Of a stretch of 40,054 nucleotides of DNA, positions 9,398-17,229 are shown piece by piece. Below the pieces are notes generated by a model. The model did no database searches. It saw nothing but the letters and a program-made list of their open reading frames with translations, and had not been told where the DNA came from. The stretch's first letter is position 1. Each line of letters starts with the position of its first letter. The DNA comes from Flavobacteriales bacterium. GTDB lineage: Bacteria > Bacteroidota > Bacteroidia > Flavobacteriales_D > Crocinitomicaceae. Where the stretch lies: assembly GCA_947505255.1 (NCBI GenBank), contig CANNKP010000008.1, forward strand, positions 1 through 40,054, read 5' to 3'. Made by a program: the position numbers and the translations under genes.

Positions 9398-10585
9398 ATG
9401 AAAGAACTTAAAGAAATAATTGAAACTTGCAAAAATTACGCTTTCGATTTAGACTTTACAAAAGCGAAAGAATGGAAAGCCGAAAAAGAGGGTCGGGTAT
9501 TGGTTGGTTATATGCCGATTTATTTCCCAAGAGAGATAATTCACGCTGCCAATGCACTACCAGTTGGCATCTTTGGAGGGGGTGATAGAAAACAAATTAT
9601 TAAAGGTGATGCCTATTATCAGTCTTACATCTGTCATATTCCTAGAAGTATCATTGAATTAGCATTGGACAAACATATGGACCATATTGATGGTTTCATT
9701 TTTCCTTCCATTTGTGATGTTATCCGAAATCTTTCTGGAATTTTTAAACAACAAAAAATTGGAAAATTTGTTAAATACATGGATTTTCCTCAAAATTTTC
9801 TACCACAAATTGGTGGAGTGTTCTACCAACAGGAAATGGAGCATGTTTTGAAATACATCAAAGAAATAAATGGTGTTGAAGTCACTAAAGAAGCATTAAA
9901 TCATTCGATTGAACTTTATAATAAGAATCGTCAAATGATTTCATACATCTATGATGTTCGTCAGAATTATCCTTGGAGATTAAGTATTGAAGACGTTTAT
10001 CATATAATTAGAGCAGGAACTGTGATTCCTGTCGAAGAACACAATGCTATTCTCGAAGATGTATGTGAACACATCAAAAAAGACATTGGTGTACCTCAAG
10101 ATAAAATCAAAGTTGTTATATCTGGAGCTTTTTGTGAACAACCTGCAATTGGATTGATCAAAGCAATTGAAGAAGCTGGATGTTATGTTGTTGACGATGA
10201 TTACATGTTGGGATCAAGAATGATTCTTGGCGACATCGATTCTACAAGTCACAATCCATTAGAAGCAATATCGAATTCATACATTACACAAAGTCAGTAT
10301 TCTTCATCAATTTACGATGTACATGATCCAAAAGAATATCGCTTAGCAAAAATTGTAAAAGACCGAGGAGCAAATGGAGTAATCTTCGCTTCAGCTAGTT
10401 TCTGTGATCCAAGTTTATTGGATGCCCCAATATTCCAAAATGCCTTTAATAAATTAGGTATTCGGTATATCGCATTCCAATACAGTGAAAATATTAACCA
10501 GTTTAAGGTAATCAAAGAACAAGTAGGTGCATTTTCAGATTCCATAAAATTGTGGGAAGACGAACCTGTAGTTGCTGCTCAATAA
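9398..10585 (+). CDS. bcrC: Benzoyl-CoA reductase subunit C (BcrC/BadD type)
   Basis: A 395-residue member of the 2-hydroxyacyl-CoA dehydratase (HgdA/B) superfamily, one of the two subunits forming the ring-reducing half of class I benzoyl-CoA reductase. Conserved cysteines that can bind a 4Fe-4S cluster occur at C79 (YICHIPRS), C106 (PSICDVIR) and in ASFCDPSLLD near the C-terminus. Length is close to Thauera BcrC (about 385). It is first of four genes in the order C-B-A-D, the same as Thauera bcrCBAD and Rhodopseudomonas badDEFG. The enzyme couples ATP hydrolysis to two-electron reduction of benzoyl-CoA to cyclohexa-1,5-diene-1-carbonyl-CoA. Probably soluble and oxygen sensitive. Confidence 0.88.
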   Translation: MKELKEIIETCKNYAFDLDFTKAKEWKAEKEGRVLVGYMPIYFPREIIHAANALPVGIFGGGDRKQIIKGDAYYQSYICHIPRSIIELALDKHMDHIDGFIFPSICDVIRNLSGIFKQQKIGKFVKYMDFPQNFLPQIGGVFYQQEMEHVLKYIKEINGVEVTKEALNHSIELYNKNRQMISYIYDVRQNYPWRLSIEDVYHIIRAGTVIPVEEHNAILEDVCEHIKKDIGVPQDKIKVVISGAFCEQPAIGLIKAIEEAGCYVVDDDYMLGSRMILGDIDSTSHNPLEAISNSYITQSQYSSSIYDVHDPKEYRLAKIVKDRGANGVIFASASFCDPSLLDAPIFQNAFNKLGIRYIAFQYSENINQFKVIKEQVGAFSDSIKLWEDEPVVAAQ

Positions 10586-10620
10586 AAATGGACATAATAA
10601 TCAATCTTGAATAACAAATT

Positions 10621-11904
10621 ATGGCACAGGAAGCACAAAAAGAAAAAAGTATGATCCTCCAAAAAGAGATGATCGATGGACTTTTTAATGATTTAGCACA
10701 AGTAAAAGAAACTGGAAAAAAAGTATGTTACACTTTCATTCCGGGAAATTTATCTGAACTAATAAGAACATTTGATATGCTACCCGTTTATCCTGAAATC
10801 AATGCACTACAAAGTGCAATGAGAAAGAAATCAGGCGGATACATCAAAGAAGCTGAAAAAAATGCACACTCAGAAGACGTTTGTACTTACGTAAAATGTG
10901 ATGTTGGAATGATGATGAAAGGAAATATTGGTCCAACTGGGACAAAAATTCCTGAACCTGATATCTTACTACTTAGTTATACCGGATGCTTTACATTCTT
11001 GAAATGGTTCGAAACACTAAAAAGAGAATATCCAAATGCGAAAGTCATCATGGTGCATACCCCATATCAGGAAAATGCAGAAATCACACCTGAAATGACC
11101 CAGTATATGGTGAAACAACTAAAAGAGGAAGTTATTCCTCAAATGGAAGAGGTCACAGGTATTAAATTTGACGAAGAAAAATTAAAAGGCTTTTTAAGAT
11201 TATCAAAAGAAGCGGAAGATTGGATTACAAAGATATTTGACTCAACAAAACACAAACCATCGCCAATTGATGCTTATTTTGCTGGAGTGTATTATATCGG
11301 ACCAATTAATATTGGATTCAGAGGAACACAAGAAGCAGTTGATTATTACAAAGAGCTTTATGATGAAATTCAAGAACGAATTCGTCTTGGACTTGGTCCT
11401 ATCACTCCGGAAGGAGAAATGAAAGAAGAAAAATATCGACTTGTGGTTGAAGGCCCACCAAATTGGACTAGTTTCCGCGAATTCTGGAAAATATTCTATG
11501 ACATGGGAGCTGTAATTGTTGCATCATCCTATACGAAAGTTGGTGGTGTATATGACCTTGGCTGGAGACATGATGCAGAAAGACCAATAGAATCTCTTGC
11601 GGAATATTGTATGAATTGCTATACGAATATGAACATTCCACAAAGAATCAGTCTCTTATCAAAATGTATCACCGATTATGACGCTGATGGTTATGTGACG
11701 AATTCAATTAAAAGTTGTAACTCCTTCTCAGCAGGACAATTGGCAATGATGCGTGACATTGAAGATCATCTAGAAGTACCTGTTGGCTTCATTGAATCTG
11801 ATCTTGTGGATCCTAGATACTTTTCTTATTCGAACATTAAAAACAGACTAGAATCTTATTTCCAAATGCTTGAACAACGAAAATCCTTGAAGGAAACTGT
11901 TTGA
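10621..11904 (+). CDS. bcrB: Benzoyl-CoA reductase subunit B (BcrB/BadE type)
   Basis: A 427-residue HgdB-like protein, partner of BcrC in the substrate-binding half of benzoyl-CoA reductase. Cysteines at C36 (KVCYTFIPGN), C88 and C93 (DVCTYVKCDVG), C123 (SYTGCFTF) and C366 (IKSCNSFSAGQ) are candidate cluster ligands. The C-terminal ESDLVDPRYFS stretch is typical of the family. Length fits Thauera BcrB (about 435). It lies 35 bp after bcrC and 47 bp before bcrA. BcrB is paralogous to the orphan subunit at 16011-17228, with which it shares the C36/C88/C123/C366 pattern. Confidence 0.88.
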   Translation: MAQEAQKEKSMILQKEMIDGLFNDLAQVKETGKKVCYTFIPGNLSELIRTFDMLPVYPEINALQSAMRKKSGGYIKEAEKNAHSEDVCTYVKCDVGMMMKGNIGPTGTKIPEPDILLLSYTGCFTFLKWFETLKREYPNAKVIMVHTPYQENAEITPEMTQYMVKQLKEEVIPQMEEVTGIKFDEEKLKGFLRLSKEAEDWITKIFDSTKHKPSPIDAYFAGVYYIGPINIGFRGTQEAVDYYKELYDEIQERIRLGLGPITPEGEMKEEKYRLVVEGPPNWTSFREFWKIFYDMGAVIVASSYTKVGGVYDLGWRHDAERPIESLAEYCMNCYTNMNIPQRISLLSKCITDYDADGYVTNSIKSCNSFSAGQLAMMRDIEDHLEVPVGFIESDLVDPRYFSYSNIKNRLESYFQMLEQRKSLKETV

Positions 11905-11951
11905 TAAGGCGATAATCGGAAAGAAGCACTATTAATAAAAACTCAAAAAAA

Positions 11952-13370
11952 ATGGATAAATACTATTTAGGAATTGATTTGGGATCTACAACCTCAAAGG
12001 CTGTTATTATAAATGACAAAGATGAAATTGTTGGTAGAGGAATTACGAATACGAGAGCTAACTATAAAGTTGCGGCAGACGTAGCAAGAGATGAGGCTAT
12101 ATATGATGCCCGTTTCAATTTATTAGCTCGAAAAATAGGTGATGACGTATCGACCAAAACAGAGTTCAAAAAATACATGGAGGATTTGCGCAGTGTTTTT
12201 CAATATGGCCAATTCAAAAGAAGAATGGACAGTTTGGAAGATATGCTTAATAAAACGGTATCAAATTTTTCTTATGCAAATAAGGATGCAATAAGCACTG
12301 AACTAAAAAAGATTATAGAAACTATCCGTCCTCAGATTCGTCACGAATTCATCAATGGTAACTTGGGATCAAAAAATCAGTTCTTTAGAGATATTGTGAG
12401 TGAACGATACAATTCAGAAGTTGAAAATCTTGGTTCTGAATACTATGAACCACTCATGTTAGCTTTTGATAAAAGTATCACACCCGTGGAAAACGAAATG
12501 GTACAATATAGCTTTAATGAATTAGTACAGGAATCAATGAAGATTCTTGATGAAAAATACCAAGGATTGGCAGATCAACAAGAAGATGGTAGCAAAGAAG
12601 ACTGGTATTATGCTGAGCTTAATGTCATGAAAAACAATTACAAAGCTGTAGAACAAACTTTACGACAACACATAGATGAGATTGCCAGCCAAGACATTCA
12701 TATTGCAAAAATGACTGGAACAGGTTATGGTAGAGCACTTCTACCCTTCCCTGAAGATTGTATCAAATCAGAGATTTTATGTCATGCTTTTGGCGCTCAT
12801 GCGATTTTCCCAAACACAAGAACAGTTTTAGATATTGGAGGGCAAGATACAAAAGCAATTCAAGTCGATAGTCATGGATTAGTTACAAGCTTCCACATGA
12901 ATGACCGTTGTGCTGCAGGTTGTGGCCGTTATCTTGGATACATTGCTGATGAATTTGGATTATCTCTGAATGAATTAGGTCCAGAAGCTAACAAAGCGAC
13001 AAAAGAAACTACTATTTGTTCGACATGTACTGTTTTTGCAGGTGCCGAAGTAAAAGAACTTCTTCACAATGGTGAGGAACGACCAAATATTCTAGCGGGT
13101 CTTCACAAAGCTATCGTACAACGGGCTATGTCATTAATTGCTCGATCAGGAGGAGTTAAAAATGAATTTACGTTCACAGGTGGTGTTGCAAGAAATGAAG
13201 CTGTTTTGAAATATGTGAAGCAAATGGTTACAGATTCTTATGGAGAAGTAACTATGAATATTCATACAGATTCAATCTTTATGGGCGCACTTGGCGGTGC
13301 CATGTTCGCAAGAAGAAACATTAACGTAGATCTGCCGGTTGGTAAGAAAACCGAAATGTCAGAAGAATAA
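11952..13370 (+). CDS. bcrA: Benzoyl-CoA reductase ATPase subunit A (BcrA/BadF type)
   Basis: A 472-residue BadF/BadG-type ATPase of the acetate kinase/Hsp70/actin (ASKHA) superfamily. It starts with the phosphate-binding loop GIDLGSTTSKAV. A largely helical insert of about 200 residues (roughly 45-250) is followed by DIGGQDTKAI and NDRCAAGCGRYLG (C320, C324), then ICSTCTVFAGAEV (C356, C359) and the adenosine motif FTGGVARNEAV. One cysteine of each pair should bind the 4Fe-4S cluster shared with BcrD. Long-A with short-D is the Thauera pattern, unlike the two similar-sized ATPases of the Azoarcus Bzd type (recalled, not checked). It accepts electrons from ferredoxin and drives them to BcrBC by ATP hydrolysis. 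Confidence 0.9.
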   Translation: MDKYYLGIDLGSTTSKAVIINDKDEIVGRGITNTRANYKVAADVARDEAIYDARFNLLARKIGDDVSTKTEFKKYMEDLRSVFQYGQFKRRMDSLEDMLNKTVSNFSYANKDAISTELKKIIETIRPQIRHEFINGNLGSKNQFFRDIVSERYNSEVENLGSEYYEPLMLAFDKSITPVENEMVQYSFNELVQESMKILDEKYQGLADQQEDGSKEDWYYAELNVMKNNYKAVEQTLRQHIDEIASQDIHIAKMTGTGYGRALLPFPEDCIKSEILCHAFGAHAIFPNTRTVLDIGGQDTKAIQVDSHGLVTSFHMNDRCAAGCGRYLGYIADEFGLSLNELGPEANKATKETTICSTCTVFAGAEVKELLHNGEERPNILAGLHKAIVQRAMSLIARSGGVKNEFTFTGGVARNEAVLKYVKQMVTDSYGEVTMNIHTDSIFMGALGGAMFARRNINVDLPVGKKTEMSEE

Positions 13371-13402
13371 CACTAGGTAGCATTAATCTTAAAAAAATCA
13401 AA

Positions 13403-14260
13403 ATGGTAACACCAATTTATACAATGGGAGTTGATGTCGGAGGAAGCTACGTTAAGGCTGTCCTTATGTCATATGATCATGATTCCGGTGAGCACAAATT
13501 ACTGGATAAGCAAACAGAAAAAATAAGAAAACGGAATCCAAAAGATGTGGTGGTGGAAACTGTCGACGCAATATTGTTGCGAAATAAATTGAATTTCGAC
13601 AATGATATAGCCTATCTAGCTTCTACCGGTGAAGGGGAAATGGTTGAGAAAAAAACAGGACACTTTTATAGTATGACATCACATGCTAGAGGAGGTATCT
13701 TCTTTGCGCCAGAAGCCAAAACTGTAGTTGATATGGGTGCTTTGTACGTGAGAGCTATTAAGGTTGACCCAAGAGGAAAAGTTATTGATTATAAAATGAC
13801 AGGTCAATGTGCTTCTGGATCAGGGCAGTTCATAGAAAATATTTCTCGGTATTTAGGCCTAGCGATTGAAGAAGTCGGTCCAATTTCTCTAAAAGCAGAT
13901 AACCCAGAGGTTCCTTCAGGTATTTGTGCAGTATTAGCAGAAACTGATGTCATCAATCTTGTTTCCAAAGGATTATCTACTCCAAATATTGTTAAAGGAA
14001 TCAATATCTCAATTGCACAACGTGTCATCAAATTATTAGGTTCACTAAGAACTGAATCTCCAATCGTCTTGGTTGGTGGAATGGGTATGAACGAAGGGAT
14101 GACTCAAGCAATAGAAGAATTATCGGTAGAAAAGAACAAAGAAGACAACAAATTCATTTCTCACCCTGACTCAATTTATTCCGGTGCAATTGGTGCAGCT
14201 CTTTGGGGAGGATTCCGCTATTACAAATTGAAAGAAAAACAAGCTGCAGTTGTGGCATAA
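13403..14260 (+). CDS. bcrD: Benzoyl-CoA reductase ATPase subunit D (BcrD/BadG type)
   Basis: A 285-residue BadF/BadG ATPase without the helical insert of BcrA. Motifs: GVDVGGSYVKAV at 9-20, VDMGALYVRAI (109-119), GQCASGSGQF with C136, GICAVLAETDV with C175, and VLVGGMGMNEGM. C136 and C175 are the expected bridging 4Fe-4S ligands. Length matches Thauera BcrD (about 282). It lies 32 bp after bcrA and completes the reductase. The start ATG at 13403 fits both the family length and the P-loop position. Confidence 0.9.
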   Translation: MVTPIYTMGVDVGGSYVKAVLMSYDHDSGEHKLLDKQTEKIRKRNPKDVVVETVDAILLRNKLNFDNDIAYLASTGEGEMVEKKTGHFYSMTSHARGGIFFAPEAKTVVDMGALYVRAIKVDPRGKVIDYKMTGQCASGSGQFIENISRYLGLAIEEVGPISLKADNPEVPSGICAVLAETDVINLVSKGLSTPNIVKGINISIAQRVIKLLGSLRTESPIVLVGGMGMNEGMTQAIEELSVEKNKEDNKFISHPDSIYSGAIGAALWGGFRYYKLKEKQAAVVA

Positions 14261-14271
14261 TTCTATTCCTG

Positions 14272-16023
14272 ATGAAAGAACTGCATTCAGAAAAACAATT
14301 AGGCGATGTTTTACCAAACATTTCAAGTCTTTTAGAAAGGAATGTAAAGCTATTTGGAAATAAAATTGTTTATCAAGAAAAGAACAATCTTGGTGATTAT
14401 GAAGGAATCACTTGGAACGATTTTTATAATGATATTCAAAATATTGCTTATAACCTGAAAGAGGCAGGATTTTCAAAGGGAGACAAGATGGTTATCTTTT
14501 CCCGAAATTGTCAAAAGATGCTAGAATTGCAATTGGCGATTATGGCATTTGGTGGAATTGTGGTACCAATTTTTGCAAATTTCAAACAAGATACTGCCGA
14601 ATTACTGATCGATCATTCCGATGCTACCTGGCTAACGATTGATGGAACTCCTCAATTAGCGAATATAAGTGAGAATATTTTAACCAAGATCAAACACTTG
14701 TTTGTCTTCGAAAATCTTACAGATCGTCGTTTTCCTGAAATGAAATCATTTGACGAGTTATTAAAACCCAATCCTACTAAAACAAATTCTTTTGACTCAA
14801 ATATTGAACCTGATACGGTTTGTTTGAATATGTACACTTCCGGCACGATGGGGATTCCTAAATGTGTTCAATTGATGCATAAAAATATCTTGTCTCAGCA
14901 AGCGGCGTTAGATGTTGTATGGGAAGTGAATGAAGATGACCGTTTTCTCGCTTATTTACCTTGGCATCATAGTTTTGGTGGAATTTTTGAATTGTTCACA
15001 GCTTTATACAATGGTGCCACTTACTCGCTCGAAAGTAGTTATGGTCGTGATGCGAAAATGATTTTTGAAAATTGGAAAAAGATCAAACCAACGATTTTTT
15101 TCAGTGTTCCAAAAGTTTATCAATCATTATATGATCTCACCAGAGAAAGTAAAGAAGCGGAACAGGTTTTCTTTAACTCTGGTTTGAAATTCATCTTTAC
15201 TGCGGCGGCGGCTCTTCCTGAAAGGCTGTCTAATGAATTTGAAAAAAGAAATATTAAAGTGATTGAAGGCTGGGGATTAACTGAAACATCTCCTTGCTGT
15301 ACTTTAACAGATCCTGAACTAAAAAGAGAAACAGGTGTTGTCGGTAAACCGATTCCAGGTGTTAGTATTCGTATCGCCGACGATGAAGAAATTCAGGTAA
15401 AAGGTCCAAATGTGCTTCTCAGTTACTACAAAAATGATGAAGCGAACAAAGAACTTTTTACAGAAGATGGATGGTACCGAACAGGTGATGTTGGAGCAAT
15501 CACGCCAAATGGGTTGAAATTGATCTCACGAAAAGATCGAATATTTAAATTATCAAATGGCGAGAAAGTGATTCCGACCGATCTTGAAAAACAGATTGAA
15601 CTAAAATGTCATTATGTGCAATACGCTATCGTCTCAGGAAGTGGTGAAGAACATCCGGTTGCCTTGATTTTTCCAAACAAAAAACTACTTGAATCCCCAG
15701 ATTATGAACTAAGCCCAGAAGAAGGTTGTTTTTGTCCTAGAAGTTTAAATGAACTCGGAAAATGTCTAACTGGTTGTTTGGAAATTGCGAATAACAGAAT
15801 AGGGCAAAAATTCGCCAAAGTTAAATCGGCAGCGATTATTATGGATGAATTATCCCTTGAGAATCGAACCCTTACACCTTCAATGAAAATGGCACCTAAG
15901 AATGTTATTGAAAAATACAAAGCTCACTTATTGAATATGTACGGTGAAAATGTTCCTGTGGATGAAGAAGTTTATGTTATTGAATTAGAGTCTACCGAAA
16001 CATCCAAGAAATGTACAAAATAG
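14272..16023 (+). CDS. AMP-forming acyl/aryl-CoA ligase (long-chain acyl-CoA synthetase-like)
   Basis: A 583-residue adenylate-forming ligase. The P-loop is YTSGTMGIPK, the A5 motif is GWGLTETSP, the A7 motif is YRTGDVG, followed by RKDRIFKLSNGEKV. The C-terminal catalytic-lysine region is LTPSMKM. The layout is nearer long-chain (FadD15/FAA1) ligases than benzoate-CoA ligases. The longer frame opens at 14203 inside bcrD; ATG 14272, 11 bp after the bcrD stop, is preferred because the earlier 23 residues are not family-like. It overlaps the next gene by 13 bp. It could activate benzoate or another carboxylic acid, or a 2-hydroxyacid for the downstream HgdB-like module. The substrate is not determinable from sequence. 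Confidence 0.82.
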   Translation: MKELHSEKQLGDVLPNISSLLERNVKLFGNKIVYQEKNNLGDYEGITWNDFYNDIQNIAYNLKEAGFSKGDKMVIFSRNCQKMLELQLAIMAFGGIVVPIFANFKQDTAELLIDHSDATWLTIDGTPQLANISENILTKIKHLFVFENLTDRRFPEMKSFDELLKPNPTKTNSFDSNIEPDTVCLNMYTSGTMGIPKCVQLMHKNILSQQAALDVVWEVNEDDRFLAYLPWHHSFGGIFELFTALYNGATYSLESSYGRDAKMIFENWKKIKPTIFFSVPKVYQSLYDLTRESKEAEQVFFNSGLKFIFTAAAALPERLSNEFEKRNIKVIEGWGLTETSPCCTLTDPELKRETGVVGKPIPGVSIRIADDEEIQVKGPNVLLSYYKNDEANKELFTEDGWYRTGDVGAITPNGLKLISRKDRIFKLSNGEKVIPTDLEKQIELKCHYVQYAIVSGSGEEHPVALIFPNKKLLESPDYELSPEEGCFCPRSLNELGKCLTGCLEIANNRIGQKFAKVKSAAIIMDELSLENRTLTPSMKMAPKNVIEKYKAHLLNMYGENVPVDEEVYVIELESTETSKKCTK

Positions 16024-17228
16024 AAACTACCGATTTGATGAAAAAAATAATGGGAGAATATTTTCTCTCATTAGAATCCAGTAAGAAAAAAATTGCTTGG
16101 TGCACTAGTGTTGGCCCTGCGGAATTATTACGTTCGTTTGGATTTGAAGTATATTTTCCAGAAAATCATGGAGCGTTATTGGGTGCGACAAGAACTGCAA
16201 TGGATTTTATTCCTGAAGCAATTAAATGTGGTTATTCAGGACATGTTTGCTCCTATACTACAGCGGATATTGGTGCTTATTTGAAAAAGGAATCGCCACT
16301 TCAGTCTCATTATAAAATGGAAGGTATTCCTAAACCTGATATCATCGCTTACAATACAAATCAATGCCGTGAAGTTGAAGATTGGTTCACTTTTTATGCA
16401 GATGAATTCAATTGTCCAATAGTTGGTATCCAACCACCACGACATCTTGACGAAGTAACACAAGATGAGGTTGATTTAGTAGTAAAACAATTTAAGAAAA
16501 TGATTCCGGTTTGCGAAGAGGTTAGCGGAGTAAAATTTGATTTAGAATCATTTAAAGCCGTAATAAAACTTAGTAAAGAAGCAACCTTATTGTGGCAAAA
16601 AGTATTAAAAACATCCATCGCTCAAAATGCACCACTCAGCTTTTTTGATGGTACAATTCACATGGGACCAATCGTTGTTTTACGTGGAACTCAAATTGCC
16701 AAAGATTATTACACCACATTACTGGCTGAGTTGGAGGAAAAAGTGAAAAATGATGAGGGATTTTTACCAAAAGCAACAATTCGAATTTTCTGGGAAGGAA
16801 TGCCGATTTGGGGAAAATTAAGGATGATGAGCGATTTGTTTACCTCAAATAATGCTGCAGTTGTAGCTTCAACATATTGTAGCAGTTGGGTCTTCGATAA
16901 ATTCGATGAAAATGACCCATGGAATTCAACCGCAAGAGCATATACAGAGATCTTTATTAACCGAAGTGAAAAAGCAAAAATGAAAATGCTTGCTGACTGG
17001 TTCTTAGAATATAAAATCGATGGTATTGTTTACCATGATACAAAAACATGTTTCAATAACTCAAACGCAAAATTTGGTATGCCTCAACGGTTGAAAGATC
17101 TTACCGGCGTTCCATCATTGATTATTGAAGGTGATTTATGTGATCTTCGATTCTTCAGTGAAGGGCAAAGTATCACGAAAGTTGAAACATTCATTGAACA
17201 ATTAAACGATTCTAAAGTTTTCAATTAA
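16011..17228 (+). CDS. Orphan BcrB/HgdB-like subunit (2-hydroxyacyl-CoA dehydratase superfamily)
   Basis: A 405-residue member of the HgdB/BcrB/YjiM superfamily, distinct from the BcrB of this operon. Cysteines: C31 (AWCTSVGPAE), C73 and C80 (IKCGYSGHVCSYTTADIG), C119 (NTNQCREVEDW), C290, C347 (DTKTCFNNS) and C377 (EGDLCDLRFFS). C31/C80/C119/C347 line up with C36/C88/C123/C366 of BcrB. C377 replaces a valine of BcrB. No BcrC/HgdA-like partner accompanies it, so it may act as a homodimer, like the double-cubane protein (DCCP/YjiM) branch. Alternatively it is a dehydratase subunit or borrows BcrC. It is followed after 1 bp by a PanE-BadF fusion that supplies its ATPase. Reaction unknown. Confidence 0.75.
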   Translation: MYKIETTDLMKKIMGEYFLSLESSKKKIAWCTSVGPAELLRSFGFEVYFPENHGALLGATRTAMDFIPEAIKCGYSGHVCSYTTADIGAYLKKESPLQSHYKMEGIPKPDIIAYNTNQCREVEDWFTFYADEFNCPIVGIQPPRHLDEVTQDEVDLVVKQFKKMIPVCEEVSGVKFDLESFKAVIKLSKEATLLWQKVLKTSIAQNAPLSFFDGTIHMGPIVVLRGTQIAKDYYTTLLAELEEKVKNDEGFLPKATIRIFWEGMPIWGKLRMMSDLFTSNNAAVVASTYCSSWVFDKFDENDPWNSTARAYTEIFINRSEKAKMKMLADWFLEYKIDGIVYHDTKTCFNNSNAKFGMPQRLKDLTGVPSLIIEGDLCDLRFFSEGQSITKVETFIEQLNDSKVFN

Positions 17229-17229
17229 C

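Noticed and set aside
9398-14260. Class II (BamBC-type, tungsten) benzoyl-CoA reductase
   Set aside because: No aldehyde-oxidoreductase-like tungsten subunit or electron-bifurcating partners are present; the four genes are ATP-dependent class I subunits.
14203-14271. Upstream extension of the acyl-CoA ligase into bcrD
   Set aside because: The extra 23 residues overlap bcrD and are not family-like; ATG 14272 fits better.
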